Shown here: positions 17,041-27,014 of the stretch, piece after piece
Position numbering within the stretch: position 1 is the first letter of the stretch
How the letters are laid out: the number at the start of each line of letters is the position of its first letter
Assembly: GCF_000379425.1 (NCBI RefSeq)
Contig: NZ_KB902204.1
Coordinates: 62,001 to 126,000 of the forward strand
DNA from: Corynebacterium lubricantis DSM 45231
GTDB taxonomy: Bacteria > Actinomycetota > Actinomycetes > Mycobacteriales > Mycobacteriaceae
Length of the DNA: 64,000 bases
Reading direction: 5' to 3'
The notes under the pieces: generated by a model
Told to the model about the DNA's origin: nothing
What the model saw: only the letters and a program-made list of their open reading frames with translations
Database searches by the model: none
Program-made: the position numbers and the translations under genes

Positions 17041-18429
17041 TTAGTCGTTGTCTTCGGCGGGAATCCAGTCTTCCCAGGCCAAGGAATCCACGGGGTCAGC
17101 GGGTGCGAGGTCGGGGTCGTCGGCACGCAAATTGACGATTTTTCCCGGTCCCGTCGCCCTCGTCTCAAAGCGCACTGTCACCCGTCCGTGCCCGGCTCCT
17201 TGCACCCAGCCGTGGCCGTGGTCGGGGTGGAAAACGTCTTGGGTGGCGCGCCACTGCCCCGGCACCTCGGCCGGGGTGATGTCCACCTCGACGTTGCTGG
17301 CACCGAAATGGTCGCTGACACCTGATTCATAGTCGCTGTCGGCCGGGGTGGGTCGCACGATCTGCTGGTCGAGTTCCGGGAAGAGGACGTGCTGCAACGA
17401 GTCTTCGAGCCCGGAGTAGCTCACCCCTACCAACCGGATGGGTCCGACCTCGTCCGGGTAGCGCACGAGCCGGTAGGCCAGCGCACGCAGGGTGTCTTCG
17501 TCTTCGGTGGCATAGGGCAAGGTCGCGGAGCGCGATTCGATGTGAAAGTCGGACATGCGCAGCTTCACGCTGACGGTGCGTGCCCCGCGCCCGTCCTTTA
17601 AGAGGCGCCGGTGGGCATCCGCGGCCGCACGTTTCAGGGCTGCGTCGACTTCGACGGGTGTGGTCAAATCCTGCGGGTAGGTGTGTTCGGCGGAGATTTG
17701 TTTGGCCACCGCGCGAGGTGCCACCGGGCGGTCGTCGTGTCCGTTGGCCATTTGCCAGAGTTGCTTGCCCACAGTACCGCCGAGGGCGATTTCGACTTCC
17801 TTTTCGCTCAGTCGCGCGAGGTCGCCAATGGTGGCGATATTCATTGTGGCAAGCCGAGATTCGGTCACGGGTCCCACGCCCCACAGCTCGTTGACGTCGA
17901 GGGCGTGCAGTGTCTCTAATTGGCGCTCGGGGTCGATGACGAACACCCCGTCGGGTTTCGCCAAGTCGGAGGAGATCTTCGCGAACTGCTTGCCGCTGCC
18001 CGCCCCTATCGAAGCGGGCAGGCCGGTCTCGTCCTTGATCTGGGCACGCAGCTTCTCGGCCCACTCGGTGACCTGCTCAACGGTGGCGTCGACGAGTTCC
18101 TCCGGTTCCATGAACGCCTCGTCGATGGAGAGTTGTTCGACGACGTCGACGTTGCGGGCAACGATCTCAAAGACGCGTTTCGACGCCATCGAGTACACCG
18201 CCCGGCGGGGAGTGACAAGGACGACCTTCGGCCCGACCAGCCTGGCCGCCCGGTGGGTCGGCATGGCGGAGTGCGCCCCGTATTTCCTGGCCTCGTAGCT
18301 CGCTCCGGCGACGACTCCCCTGCCCGTGACACCGGCGACAAGCACGGGCCGGCCCTGCAAGGTGGGTCGGGTCAGCTGCTCGCATGACGCAAAGAACGCG
18401 TCCATGTCGATGTGTAAAACCCAACGCCG
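17041..18429 (-). CDS. dinB: DNA polymerase IV (Y family)
   Basis: 462 residues from ATG 18429 (MRRWVLHIDMDAFFAS), preferred over an upstream in-frame start at 18471 that would overlap the neighbouring gene. Catalytic carboxylates are in HIDMDAFF and SIDEAFME. The fingers (YEARKYGAHSAMP) and the little-finger domain follow. QHVLF, in the stretch SLQHVLFPEL, fits the QxxLF beta-clamp-binding motif, though it is followed by about 90 further residues. It performs translesion synthesis. Thirteen bases separate it from the upstream transporter gene. No LexA box was seen near it. Confidence 0.93.
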   Translation of the reverse strand, partial: RRWVLHIDMDAFFASCEQLTRPTLQGRPVLVAGVTGRGVVAGASYEARKYGAHSAMPTHRAARLVGPKVVLVTPRRAVYSMASKRVFEIVARNVDVVEQLSIDEAFMEPEELVDATVEQVTEWAEKLRAQIKDETGLPASIGAGSGKQFAKISSDLAKPDGVFVIDPERQLETLHALDVNELWGVGPVTESRLATMNIATIGDLARLSEKEVEIALGGTVGKQLWQMANGHDDRPVAPRAVAKQISAEHTYPQDLTTPVEVDAALKRAAADAHRRLLKDGRGARTVSVKLRMSDFHIESRSATLPYATEDEDTLRALAYRLVRYPDEVGPIRLVGVSYSGLEDSLQHVLFPELDQQIVRPTPADSDYESGVSDHFGASNVEVDITPAEVPGQWRATQDVFHPDHGHGWVQGAGHGRVTVRFETRATGPGKIVNLRADDPDLAPADPVDSLAWEDWIPAEDND

Positions 18430-18442
18430 CATGGATTCCAGT

Positions 18443-19303
18443 TTAGGGTCGTCGCAAAGCGACCGCTGCAACGATCATGGCAATGCCGATCACTTCGGCT
18501 ACGGAGAGCCACTGCCCCAAGGCGATCGTGCCCATGACCGCGGCGGTAATCGGCAAAATTGCCAGCAGGATCGCGAAATAGGACGGGCCCGCCTGGCGCA
18601 GAACCACCTGGTCAAGACCATAAGGGATGACCGCGGAGAGCACACCGAGACCCAGCGCGAGGCCAATAATGGTCACCGGCTCGAGATCAACGGCATCAAG
18701 GCCCGGCCACCACCACAAAGCCAGCGGCAGCGAGAGGATCGCCGCCCACGTGAAACCGACGGCCATGCCCGTGCGCGAGGAGGCGGCGTTACCGGCGATG
18801 CGGTTGCCGGTAAGAATGTAGAGCGCCCACATAACTGCCGCGGCAAGCGCGAATAAGACACCCGTGCTGTTGCCCGCCCACTGGGCACCGCTAATAATGA
18901 CCACGCCCACGCCGGCCAGGAGCAGCGAGACCCAATCGCGCGGTGTGCGACTGCCGAGGGCGGCGACGACTACGGGTCCTAAAAATTCGATGGCCACTGC
19001 GGTGCCCATGGGCAGCCTCGCCAACGCCTCATAAAAGGTGATGTTCATGGCCAGGGTGACCACGCCGTACACGGCTGCGTTGAATCCGGTGCGCCCGAGA
19101 AATGCTTTGATCCCAGGGCGGTTCAGGACGAGCAGAATGACGGCGGCTGCTGCCACGCGCATCCATGCCACCAGGCCGGGGGAAAATTGCTCGAACAGAC
19201 CCACGGCAAGGGCGGCACCGGCGTACAGTGACAAGCCGTTGAGGACCATCAACAGTGGTGCGCTCCAGCGCGCCGCTCGAGTTCTATTCACGCTTTCAGA
19301 CAC
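18443..19303 (-). CDS. EamA-family exporter, RhtA-like
   Basis: 286 residues with about ten membrane helices in two EamA halves. Sequences such as ARLPMGTAVAIEFLGPVVVA and LGVLSAVIPYGLDQVVLRQ are characteristic of the RhtA group of threonine/homoserine exporters, so amino-acid export is the likely role. It lies upstream of dinB in the same direction, and the gap suggests one transcript. The start ATG at 19303 is the first residue of a short hydrophilic leader. Confidence 0.85.
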   Translation of the reverse strand: MSESVNRTRAARWSAPLLMVLNGLSLYAGAALAVGLFEQFSPGLVAWMRVAAAAVILLVLNRPGIKAFLGRTGFNAAVYGVVTLAMNITFYEALARLPMGTAVAIEFLGPVVVAALGSRTPRDWVSLLLAGVGVVIISGAQWAGNSTGVLFALAAAVMWALYILTGNRIAGNAASSRTGMAVGFTWAAILSLPLALWWWPGLDAVDLEPVTIIGLALGLGVLSAVIPYGLDQVVLRQAGPSYFAILLAILPITAAVMGTIALGQWLSVAEVIGIAMIVAAVALRRP

Positions 19304-19459
19304 GAAAATTCATGCTACACCACTGCTTTTCCCGCGCCGTGTGGCCTGCGGGCACCCACTTTCTGAACCTCTTTGTCTATTTATTCGGAAACACGCGTAA
19401 TATTTCATTTTCAAGATAGCGCTCCTATTTCTCCCCGTCGCCAGCAGCTTGGAAGCCTG

Positions 19460-20851
19460 ATGCCCTCACCTGATCCCTCACTCACTCCCGAATCCAGACG
19501 CATTGTCTGGATCGCCATTCTTGGCGTTTTCGTGGCCCAGTTGCCCATCAACGCGCTCTCCGTCAGCCTGACCACGATCGCTGATGCCACCGGCGCGACC
19601 ACGGCACAGCTGCAGTGGGTCCAAGCGATTTATTTGCTCTCGATGACCGTCTCCGCGCTGACGGCGACAGCCTTCGCGGTGAACTTTGGGCGCAAGCGAG
19701 TCATGGTTACCGCCGCCACGCTGATGGTTGTGGGCGAGGCATTGGGGATCGTGGCCTCCTTGTCGGGGGACTACGCCATTCCCGTGCTGTGGGCGGGCCA
19801 GTTCTTCGCGGGCATCGGCGCCGGCGCGCTCGTGCCCACAACGTTGGCGACGATTTCCACCCGCGTTTCTGATGCGCGGGTGCGCGCGGGCTATATCGCG
19901 CTGTGGGGCACGGGAACGACGGCGGGCCTTGCCTTTGGCGCGATTTCCTCCGGCGTGCTGCTCAGCGTGTTGCCCTGGGGGTGGCTCTTTGTGCCGAACC
20001 TGATTCTGACGCTCGTCACGCTCGTGGCCATTACGGTTCTGTTTAAAGAGACCATCAAGAATCGCATCGGGCTCGATGCGCTGGGACAGATTTTCGCGGT
20101 CATTGCCGTGATTTCCCTGGTCTACGGGACTATTCAGGCTGGCGCGCAGGGCATCCTCTCTTGGCCCGCGCTGGTGTCTTTCGCGGTCGCACTCGCAAGT
20201 GGTGCGCTTTTCGCCTACCGCGAGTCCAACATCGCGGCCCCGCTAATGGACCTGCGTCTGCTGCGCATTCCCCGTTTCTCCGCAGCCGGATTCGCCGCTG
20301 CCGTCGCGTTGTTCTCGGTCTTGGGCACGGGCTTCTTGTTCGCTCTTTTTCTCGGCAACGCGAAGAACCTGGACGCCTTCGGAATCGCTTCGTATATCGC
20401 GTGTATGCCCGGCACGGCCTTGGTGGTCAGTCCGCTCGTCGGCAAGCTGCTTTCGCGTATTCGCCCCGACCTCGCCCTAGGCTCCGGCCTCGTCCTGGCC
20501 GCCGTGGGTGCATTTCTTCTCTCGCGTACGACGGTCGACTCTGACTACCTCGACGTGTTGTGGCGCATCGTGATTTTCGGCATCGCTATCTCGCTGATGT
20601 TCTCCTCGGTATCCACCGTCGCCGTCACCTCGGCGCCCCAAGCGAAGGCGAGTATGGCCGGCGCGATGAACACCTCGTTCCGGCAATTCGGCGGGGCCTT
20701 GGGACCAGCGGTGATCGGCTCGGTGTACTCCACGCGACTGGCCACTGGGGCATCGGCCTCGGGTGCTTTCGGAGTGACAATGCTGGTCACCACGGCGCTC
20801 CTCGCGCTGGCCGCGATCGGAGTGTTTGCCACTGCCTTCTCGCGCGCCTAA
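19460..20851 (+). CDS. MFS transporter (DHA2-like)
   Basis: 463 residues from ATG 19460, with GGAAG six bases upstream; an in-frame ATG at 19373 has no good Shine-Dalgarno. Twelve to fourteen membrane helices are visible. Motif A appears as FGRKRVMVTAATL, and LQWVQAIYLLSMTVSALTAT is typical of the DHA2 drug:proton antiporter group. Likely function is proton-driven efflux; the substrate is unknown. It is convergent with ileS, sharing a terminator. Confidence 0.85.
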   Translation: MPSPDPSLTPESRRIVWIAILGVFVAQLPINALSVSLTTIADATGATTAQLQWVQAIYLLSMTVSALTATAFAVNFGRKRVMVTAATLMVVGEALGIVASLSGDYAIPVLWAGQFFAGIGAGALVPTTLATISTRVSDARVRAGYIALWGTGTTAGLAFGAISSGVLLSVLPWGWLFVPNLILTLVTLVAITVLFKETIKNRIGLDALGQIFAVIAVISLVYGTIQAGAQGILSWPALVSFAVALASGALFAYRESNIAAPLMDLRLLRIPRFSAAGFAAAVALFSVLGTGFLFALFLGNAKNLDAFGIASYIACMPGTALVVSPLVGKLLSRIRPDLALGSGLVLAAVGAFLLSRTTVDSDYLDVLWRIVIFGIAISLMFSSVSTVAVTSAPQAKASMAGAMNTSFRQFGGALGPAVIGSVYSTRLATGASASGAFGVTMLVTTALLALAAIGVFATAFSRA

Positions 20852-20862
20852 AACACACCAAA

Positions 20863-20904
20863 GCCCCCGGTAAATTCTCCTTATAAGGAAAATTTGCCGG
20901 GGGC
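20863..20904. terminator. Terminator between MFS gene and ileS
   Basis: Inverted repeat GCCCCCGGTAAATT (20863-20876) and AATTTGCCGGGGGC (20891-20904), with one G-T wobble and a 14-base loop, between convergent genes. Confidence 0.8.
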
Positions 20905-20919
20905 GACGTACGTGCGCGA

Positions 20920-23900
20920 CTAGTTCTTGGCCACGGTTGCGGTCACATCAGCGACCACATCATGGACATCGCCAGTCAGCGCGTCGGTGGTCACGGTGAA
21001 GCTGGTGGACAAGGTCTCAGCGGCGATGTGGTCCGCGTGACGACGAGCCCACTGCTCCTTCTCGGCTGGAACCGACAGGACGGTGGTGATGCGATCGGAG
21101 ACCTCGAACTGCGATGCCTTACGAGCGTCCTGCAGCCCGCGGATCACATCCGCTGCCCAGCCCTCGGCCTCGAGTTCCTCGGTGACCTCCATGTCCAGCA
21201 CGACTAGGCCGTCGAGGCCGTCGATGCGCGCGGTGGACTCTGGGTTCTCGGCCACGAGGCGCTCGGTGTAAAGCTCCGGAGTGAGCACGATGTCGCCGTC
21301 GACAACCACGTTGTCGCCCTGGCGCTCGTAGTTTCCGGCCTTGACGTTCTTGATCGCGCGCTGGACGTCCTTGCCCAATGTTGGGCCGGCGACCTTGGCG
21401 TTGACCACAACGTCGAAGGTACCCACGGAATCAACGTCGTCGGTCAGCTCTACGTCCTTGACGTTAACCTCGTCGCGGATGATGTCGCTGTAATCCGCGA
21501 GCTTCGCGGAATCAGGCAGAGCAACAGTGAGCTTCGGCAGTGGCAGACGGTTGCGCAGCTTGTTGGCCTTGCGTACCGACGACGCCGCCGAGCACACGCC
21601 ACGAGTCGCATCCATAGCGGCCACCAGGCTGTCATCGGCTGGGATCTCGTCGGCATTCGGGTAATCCGTCAAGTGCACGGAACGCTCACCGGTCAGGCCA
21701 CGGTAGATCACCTCGGTGATATATGGCAGCAGTGGAGCTGCCACGCGGGTGAGTACCTCGAGCACGGTGTAGAGGGTGTTAAACGCCTCTGGGTGTGCCT
21801 CCTGGCCTTCCCAGAACCGGTCGCGGGAACGACGCACGTACCAGTTGGTCAGCACGTCCGAGAAGATGCGCACCTGGTCGCAGGCGCCCGAGATGTCGGT
21901 TGCCGCGAGAGCCTCGTCGACGCCCTTGACTAGGTCGTGCAGCTTCGCCAGGATGTAGCGATCCAGCACATCGGTGGAATCCACGGACCACGTGGCTTCC
22001 TCGGAGGAGTAGAGCTCCAGGAAGTTATAAGCGTTCCAGATCGGCAGGATCGCCTGGCGCACGCCGTCGCGGATGCCCTGTTCGGTGACAATCAGGTTTC
22101 CGCCGCGCAGGATCGGGCTGGACATGAGGAACCAGCGCATCGCATCGGAGCCATCGCGGTCGAAAACCTCGTTGACGTTCGGGTAATTGCCCTTCGACTT
22201 CGACATCTTCTGGCCGTCCTCGCCCAGCACGATGCCGTGCGCAACAACCTGCTTGAACGCAGGCTTGTCGAACAGTGCGGTGGACAGCAGATGCAGCAGG
22301 TAGAACCAGCCGCGGGTCTGGCCGATGTACTCCACGATGAAGTCGGATGGGTGGTGCTCCTCGAACCATTCCTTGTTCTCGAATGGGTAGTGGAACTGTG
22401 CGAACGGCATCGAACCGGAGTCGAACCACACATCGAGTACCTCGGGCACGCGGCGCATGGTGGACTGACCGGTCGGATCGTCCGGGTTCGGACGGGTCAG
22501 GTCATCGATGTACGGGCGGTGCAGATCCGTTGGGCGCACGCCGAAGTCGGCCTCGAGCTCATCGAGGGAGCCGTAGACATCGGTGCGTGGGTACTCAGGA
22601 TTATCCGACTGCCACACAGGGATCGGCGAACCCCAGTAGCGGGTACGCGAGATATTCCAGTCGCGGGCGTTTTCTAGCCACTTGCCAAACTGGCCGTCGC
22701 GCACGTGCTCCGGGATCCACTCGATCTGCTCGTGGTTGAGCTCGACCATGCGGTCCTTGAACTCGTCGACCTTCACAAACCACGAAGGCAGCGCCATGTA
22801 GATCAGCGGCTCGCCCGAACGCCAGGAGTGTGGGTAGGAGTGGACGATGGTCTGGTGGCGCAGCACGCGACCCTTCGCCTTGAGATCCTTGATGATGTCC
22901 TTGTTCGCATCGAATACCAACTGGCCCTCATATTCAGGAACCTGGGAGGTGAACTTTCCGTCCATGTCCACCGGGATCACAAGATCAATGCCGTACTTCT
23001 TGGTGGTGGCCATATCGTCCTCACCGAAGGCAGGCGCCTGGTGGACGATACCGGTACCGTCCTCAGTGGTGACGTAATCCGCCAGCAAAATCTTGAACGC
23101 GTTCGGCTGATCCTTGAAGTAGTCGAAGATCGGCTCGTAGGTCAGGCCCTCAAGCTCCGCGCCAATAAACGTGGCCACGGTCTCGGATTCCTTACCGAAC
23201 TCCTTTTTGTACGAGCCCACAAGAGCAGAAGCAAGCAAGAATCGCTTGCCGACGAAGCCCTCTGCCCCATCTTCACCGACCTGCACCAGGGAGTACTCCA
23301 CCTCAGGGTGCACGGCCAACGCCAGGTTGGACGGCAGGGTCCACGGAGTGGTGGTCCACGCCAGGGCAGCAGCGTCTTGCAACTCTGGGTGCTCGGCCCA
23401 GGTGTTGACCGCCGCGGTGCCTTCCTCAGCACCCGTCAGCGGCATGGTCACCGTGAGTGTGGGGTCCTGGCGATCGCGGTAGGAATCGTCGAGACGCGTC
23501 TCTTGATTCGAGAGTGGCGTGTGCTCAGCCCACGAATATGGCAGAACGCGGAAGCCCTGGTAGATCAGGCCCTTGTCGTAGAGCTGCTTGAACGCCCAGA
23601 TGACGGACTCCATGTAGTCCAAGTCCATGGTGATGTAGCCGTTGTCGAAGTCGACCCAACGAGCCTGGCGAGTAACGTACTCTTTCCACTCCTCGGTGTA
23701 GCGTAGCACCGACTGAGCACAGTACTCGTTGAACTTGGCCAGACCCATTTCCTCGATCTCGGACTTGTCCTTGATACCCAGCTGCTTCTCCGCCTCAAGC
23801 TCGGCGGGCAGACCGTGGGTATCCCAACCGAACACGCGAGGAACGTGGTAGCCGGTCATGGTCCGGTAACGAGGAATGATGTCCTTGACATAACCGGTCA

Positions 23901-24108
23901 GCAGGTGACCGTAGTGTGGCAAGCCGTTTGCAAACGGAGGGCCATCATAGAAGACATATTCCGCTGCGTCCTTGCGGTTGTCCAAGGACGCTTGGAACGT
24001 GTCGTCTTTCTCCCAGTACTTGAGAACTTCTTGTTCCATATCCGGGAACTTGGAGCTTCCTCCGGTCATATCGACCTTGGGGTAGACACCGCCAACGGGA
24101 TTGTTCAT
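20920..24108 (-). CDS. ileS: Isoleucyl-tRNA synthetase
   Basis: 1062 residues, a class Ia synthetase. The HIGH-type signature is [13 protein letters not shown] (about residue 66), and [12 protein letters not shown] lies at about residue 635. The CP1 editing domain includes [20 protein letters not shown] and, further on, [15 protein letters not shown]. It charges tRNA-Ile and edits valine. The size and lack of the usual C-terminal zinc cysteines fit the long eukaryal-like IleRS type that confers mupirocin resistance in some bacteria, but that phenotype is inference. Expression is controlled by the T-box in its 5' leader. Confidence 0.96.
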   Translation of the reverse strand: MNNPVGGVYPKVDMTGGSSKFPDMEQEVLKYWEKDDTFQASLDNRKDAAEYVFYDGPPFANGLPHYGHLLTGYVKDIIPRYRTMTGYHVPRVFGWDTHGLPAELEAEKQLGIKDKSEIEEMGLAKFNEYCAQSVLRYTEEWKEYVTRQARWVDFDNGYITMDLDYMESVIWAFKQLYDKGLIYQGFRVLPYSWAEHTPLSNQETRLDDSYRDRQDPTLTVTMPLTGAEEGTAAVNTWAEHPELQDAAALAWTTTPWTLPSNLALAVHPEVEYSLVQVGEDGAEGFVGKRFLLASALVGSYKKEFGKESETVATFIGAELEGLTYEPIFDYFKDQPNAFKILLADYVTTEDGTGIVHQAPAFGEDDMATTKKYGIDLVIPVDMDGKFTSQVPEYEGQLVFDANKDIIKDLKAKGRVLRHQTIVHSYPHSWRSGEPLIYMALPSWFVKVDEFKDRMVELNHEQIEWIPEHVRDGQFGKWLENARDWNISRTRYWGSPIPVWQSDNPEYPRTDVYGSLDELEADFGVRPTDLHRPYIDDLTRPNPDDPTGQSTMRRVPEVLDVWFDSGSMPFAQFHYPFENKEWFEEHHPSDFIVEYIGQTRGWFYLLHLLSTALFDKPAFKQVVAHGIVLGEDGQKMSKSKGNYPNVNEVFDRDGSDAMRWFLMSSPILRGGNLIVTEQGIRDGVRQAILPIWNAYNFLELYSSEEATWSVDSTDVLDRYILAKLHDLVKGVDEALAATDISGACDQVRIFSDVLTNWYVRRSRDRFWEGQEAHPEAFNTLYTVLEVLTRVAAPLLPYITEVIYRGLTGERSVHLTDYPNADEIPADDSLVAAMDATRGVCSAASSVRKANKLRNRLPLPKLTVALPDSAKLADYSDIIRDEVNVKDVELTDDVDSVGTFDVVVNAKVAGPTLGKDVQRAIKNVKAGNYERQGDNVVVDGDIVLTPELYTERLVAENPESTARIDGLDGLVVLDMEVTEELEAEGWAADVIRGLQDARKASQFEVSDRITTVLSVPAEKEQWARRHADHIAAETLSTSFTVTTDALTGDVHDVVADVTATVAKN

Positions 24109-24119
24109 CGCGTGGGTCC

Positions 24120-24372
24120 GATCCTTTCTTCACACACATTTGTGGGCCTTCGGCTTTACGCAGGGACGCAATTGCTTGCGCGGTACCACCCTGCTTGGGC
24201 CTCGCCTGGATGACTGGGCCCCGCTTCGTTGTGTAGTGAAGAAGGTGACGTCTTCTCTCCGTCCGGTTCTACTGGGCTCTGCGTTGGTGCGAAGCTGTTC
24301 TTCCGGAAACACTCCCCGGTGATGGCCGGATCATCGTGCGATGTAGAACCTGCGGTGGAGGTTCCTCAACGG
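24120..24372 (-). ncRNA. T-box riboswitch (isoleucine, translational type)
   Basis: The minus strand carries the conserved T-box core AGGGTGGTACCGCG (24179-24192), and its partner CCCT (24162-24165) closes the antisequestrator helix. Near the 5' end, CCGG-CCATCA-CCGG forms a short stem with the isoleucine codon ATC (24321-24323) in its loop, as in the ultrashort Stem I of actinobacterial ileS T-boxes. There is no terminator U-tract before the gene; the Shine-Dalgarno AAAGGA is at 24122-24127, so control is probably by exposing the ribosome-binding site when uncharged tRNA-Ile binds. Confidence 0.93.
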
Positions 24373-24378
24373 TGTGAA

Positions 24379-24405
24379 AGTATACACGCTTGGTTGTGCG
24401 TGGTC
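24379..24405 (-). promoter_or_regulatory. ileS promoter
   Basis: TATACT on the minus strand (24379-24384) is a strong -10 box about seven bases before the start of the T-box RNA. A TGACCA-like -35 lies 16 bases further upstream. Confidence 0.55.
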
Positions 24406-24446
24406 ACCTGGGAGGTGGGTCCCCGGCTTTCCCGCGTGTTTTCCGC

Positions 24447-24577
24447 GTGGTCGAAATTGCTCACCACCCGTTATCGACCACATGAAAACCCAGGACGATT
24501 GCATAGCGCATTTCCCCAGGTAATTTAGTGATGTGTCCGCTATTTTTCCCATGTGGTCGATAATCGTTTTCGACCAC
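24447..24577. repeat. Cluster of alternating GTGGTCGA / TCGACCAC inverted repeats
   Basis: Four copies of the same octamer alternate in orientation: GTGGTCGA 24447-24454, TCGACCAC 24474-24481, GTGGTCGA 24553-24560, TCGACCAC 24570-24577. The middle two extend to a perfect 14-bp inverted repeat (24471-24484 and 24550-24563), and the last two to a hairpin with a stem of about nine base pairs. The block fills the space between the ileS promoter and the wag31 terminator. No coding capacity was recognised. Confidence 0.75.
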
Positions 24578-24616
24578 AAGCAAACCGCCAGGCCCAACTG
24601 GCCCCAGAAACGCCAA

Positions 24617-24648
24617 AAGGCGCAACCCCAGCACCGGGGTTGCGCCTT
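24617..24648 (-). terminator. Terminator of wag31
   Basis: An 11-bp perfect GC-rich stem, 24619-24629 with 24636-24646, six-base loop, followed by TTTT on the minus strand. It ends the wag31 end of the division cluster. Confidence 0.9.
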
Positions 24649-24670
24649 AAGCCTTAAACCTGAAGCTGAA

Positions 24671-25801
24671 TTAGCCTTCGTTGTTCGATTCGCTGTTTGG
24701 CTCGGAAGATCCGCGGGTCTCCAGCTCTTCCAGCTGGGACTGCAGCAAGGTCTTCAGGCGAGTGCGGTACTCGCGCTCGAAGGTACGCAGCTCGGCGATG
24801 CGGTTCTCCAGGGCGGTCTGCTGAGACTTCACCGTGTTCATGATCTCGGTGTGCTTCTTCTCAGCGTCTGCCTGCAGGCTCGCAGCCTTCTCCTCTGCCT
24901 GGCGGATCTGTGCCTCAGCGCGGGAGTTAGCGTCGTTGGTGGTCTCCTCGGCCTTCTTCTCGGCGTCGGAGATCAGCTTGTTAGCGCGGGTCTCTGCATC
25001 CTTGGTCTTGGTTGCAACCTGCTTGTCGGTTTCAGCCAGCTGGTTCTTGGAACGCGTATCAGCGTCCTGCAGCTGGGTGTTTGCCTTGGTCTCGGCTTCC
25101 TTGAGCTGCTTGTCAGCTGCGGAACGTGCCTCATCCAGCATGGACTTCGACTCAGCCTGTGCCTCGGAGGTGAGGCGGTCTGCCATTTCCTGAGCCAGGC
25201 CCAGGACCTTGGCTGCCTGCATGTGGGTGTCTGCGCTAGCAACACCGGTAGCGGCTGCGCCAGCTGCGGCACCAGCACCAGCAGCTGGAACTGCGGCTGC
25301 AGCGACCTTCTGTGAGGAGTCTGCGTCAGACTTCTTCGCAGCTGCAGCAGCGGACTCGGAGTCCTTCTGTGCCTTTACGGCAGCATCTGCTTCCTTGCGA
25401 GCCTTGTCTGCATCAGACTTTGCGGTCTGTGCGTCCTTCTGAGCCTTGGAAGCATCGTCTTGTGCCTTCTTCAGCTTGGCCTCGTACTCAGCGCGAAGCT
25501 TCTCTTCGATCTGCTTGCGCAGTTCGACCTCGTTGACCTGAGGCGCAGCATCCTTCTTGGTCGCTGCTGCACCTACTGCAGCACCAGTTGCGCCACTCGC
25601 AGCTGCGGTGGCGCCAGACGCGCCCTTGCTGTCTAGTTCTTCCACCCGGGCACGCAGGTCATCGTTTTCATCCTGCAGATTAGCTAAGGCGTCCTCGACC
25701 AGGTCCAAAAACTGATCGACCTCGTCCTCGTTGTAACCGCGCTTGCCAATGGGTGGCTTGCTGAAAGCGACATTGTGCACGTCTGCTGGTGTCAGCGGCA
25801 T
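24671..25801 (-). CDS. wag31: Polar growth protein DivIVA/Wag31
   Basis: 376 residues, ATG with GAAGGGAA upstream. The N-terminal DivIVA domain [20 protein letters not shown] and [17 protein letters not shown] binds curved membrane. An Ala-rich linker, then a very long coiled coil rich in Ala/Glu/Lys (about residues 95-370) with heptad repeats such as [18 protein letters not shown]. It organises apical growth at the poles and recruits cell-wall synthesis in corynebacteria. Longer than the mycobacterial protein, mainly through the coiled coil and the Ala-rich stretches. Last gene of the division cluster and followed by a strong terminator. Confidence 0.96.
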   Translation of the reverse strand: MPLTPADVHNVAFSKPPIGKRGYNEDEVDQFLDLVEDALANLQDENDDLRARVEELDSKGASGATAAASGATGAAVGAAATKKDAAPQVNEVELRKQIEEKLRAEYEAKLKKAQDDASKAQKDAQTAKSDADKARKEADAAVKAQKDSESAAAAAKKSDADSSQKVAAAAVPAAGAGAAAGAAATGVASADTHMQAAKVLGLAQEMADRLTSEAQAESKSMLDEARSAADKQLKEAETKANTQLQDADTRSKNQLAETDKQVATKTKDAETRANKLISDAEKKAEETTNDANSRAEAQIRQAEEKAASLQADAEKKHTEIMNTVKSQQTALENRIAELRTFEREYRTRLKTLLQSQLEELETRGSSEPNSESNNEG

Positions 25802-26027
25802 GAGCGTTCCCTTCGAGTAAATTAGTTATGCTCTCAAATCCGAACTTCGCCACATAACTGATTTGTTTCGTAATTGTGACAAAGCCAACGGGTTCAAATG
25901 CATTTTAGTTGATTTTCATTGTTCTGCTCCTCCAGTGTAATAAACCCAACACCGGATTCACACAACAAACACCCTCAATCTTTACCGCAGCTTGAACTAT
26001 TCGACCAGTCGAACCGTTCGATCCGCG

Positions 26028-26057
26028 CTTGGGGCCACCATCTAAAGTACCCCCAAG
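26028..26057 (-). other. Hairpin downstream of yggT
   Basis: A 7-bp stem (26028-26034 with 26051-26057) directly follows the yggT stop on the minus strand. There is no T-tract, so it may slow rather than end transcription. The remaining 200 or so bases before wag31 hold A/T-rich promoter-like sequence and no gene I can support. Confidence 0.4.
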
Positions 26058-26062
26058 TGTGG

Positions 26063-26350
26063 TTAGAAAACACTCACAATGATCAAAGTGATGATTTGTA
26101 GCGCGAAGAAAAGCACAAGGACACTGACGTCCAAGGCCACTCCACCCAGCTTCAATGGCGGGATCACGCGGCGAAGTGCCCTGATTGGTGGATCTGTCAA
26201 CACAAAGAAGAACTCTGCGATGACCATAAACCACCGAGGCGGGCTAAACCTCCGCGAAAAGGACTGAATCATTTCAATAATCAGTCGAACGATCACGATG
26301 AGGGTGTAAATCCTCACCAGTGCATAAAGTATTGCTCCGAGCATGCTCAC
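26063..26350 (-). CDS. YggT family membrane protein
   Basis: 95 residues from GTG 26350. Two hydrophobic segments (about 4-25 and 70-93) flank a basic region with the YggT signature FVLTDPPIRALRRVIPP. It is usually located between sepF and divIVA in actinobacteria and Gram-positives. The role is unclear; it is probably an envelope or division accessory protein. Neighbouring genes support this assignment. Confidence 0.9.
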   Translation of the reverse strand: MSMLGAILYALVRIYTLIVIVRLIIEMIQSFSRRFSPPRWFMVIAEFFFVLTDPPIRALRRVIPPLKLGGVALDVSVLVLFFALQIITLIIVSVF

Positions 26351-26384
26351 GGTTTTCTAGCCTACCTACTTATCCTGTCAAGCA

Positions 26385-26430
26385 CGAACACCCGCCTACC
26401 GCAGACAACTTCACGGTAAACGGGTGTTCG
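26385..26430 (-). terminator. Hairpin between sepF and yggT
   Basis: Perfect 10-bp inverted repeat CGAACACCCG (26385-26394) with CGGGTGTTCG (26421-26430), plus an inner ACCG/CGGT stem. No T-run follows on the minus strand, so it may be an attenuator or stabilise the upstream message. Confidence 0.4.
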
Positions 26431-26465
26431 TAAGAGGTACCCACCAAACTAATGACACGCCAGGG

Positions 26466-26957
26466 CTAGCGCAGTCCGGCCGCGCGCTCCAGCTCAAGGG
26501 TGGTGGTGCGAGCATCTTCTGGCACGATCGCGAACACTTCGCGCTCGGAGCCGGAGTTCTTACCCAAGTTGTGCATCTGTCCGCGCAGTGCGAAGCACAG
26601 GCCTGCGGCGAAGTCGACCATGCGCTTGCGCAGTGCGCGATCGAGCTCAGTCAGTTCCATGATGACTGCGTCGCCGTCACGGAATGGTTCGCCGATGTCC
26701 TTCGCATCGTTGAAGGAGCGTGGCTCAACAACAACGACGGTCGGTGCGTAATTGCGTGGTGGCTCGGCAACAACAGTATCGGTGCGTCCGTAGCGGTGAC
26801 CTGCATCTGCGCGGCCGTATGCTGGCTCGCGTTCTACCTCAGGGGCGTACGCCGCGGAGCCGTCGTTGTCGTAGCGTGGCTCGTCATAGTAAGCGTCGTA
26901 TTCATTCGTGTCGGGCGTGAAGCCGAAAAATTCCTTGGCGCCTTTCATGAAGGACAT
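26466..26957 (-). CDS. sepF: Cell division protein SepF
   Basis: 163 residues, ATG with TAGGAG upstream. The N-terminal amphipathic helix MSFMKGAKEFFGF binds membrane, followed by an acidic Tyr-rich linker. The SepF domain (about residues 72-155) contains SFNDAKDIGEPFRDGDAVIM and RMVDFAAGLCFALRGQMH. It anchors FtsZ to the membrane, as actinobacteria lack FtsA. FtsZ of this window ends with the expected SepF-binding peptide. Confidence 0.95.
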   Translation of the reverse strand: MSFMKGAKEFFGFTPDTNEYDAYYDEPRYDNDGSAAYAPEVEREPAYGRADAGHRYGRTDTVVAEPPRNYAPTVVVVEPRSFNDAKDIGEPFRDGDAVIMELTELDRALRKRMVDFAAGLCFALRGQMHNLGKNSGSEREVFAIVPEDARTTTLELERAAGLR

Positions 26958-27014
26958 ATGTATTACTCCTACCGTTTGTGAGTTTTGATTCTTGCGTCCC
27001 CTGTTTCCTGTTGG

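Noticed and set aside
25905..25932. Near-perfect GGAGGAG followed by a four-codon ORF (ATG AAA ATC AAC TAA, minus strand) before wag31
   Set aside because: Could be a leader mini-ORF, but a single chance Shine-Dalgarno in 260 noncoding bases is not enough support.
25998..26018. TTCGAC..GTCGAA and TCGAACCGTTCGA palindromes resembling a LexA (SOS) box
   Set aside because: The actinobacterial LexA box needs TCGAAC-N4-GTTCGA; the spacing here is wrong, and the neighbours are not SOS genes.
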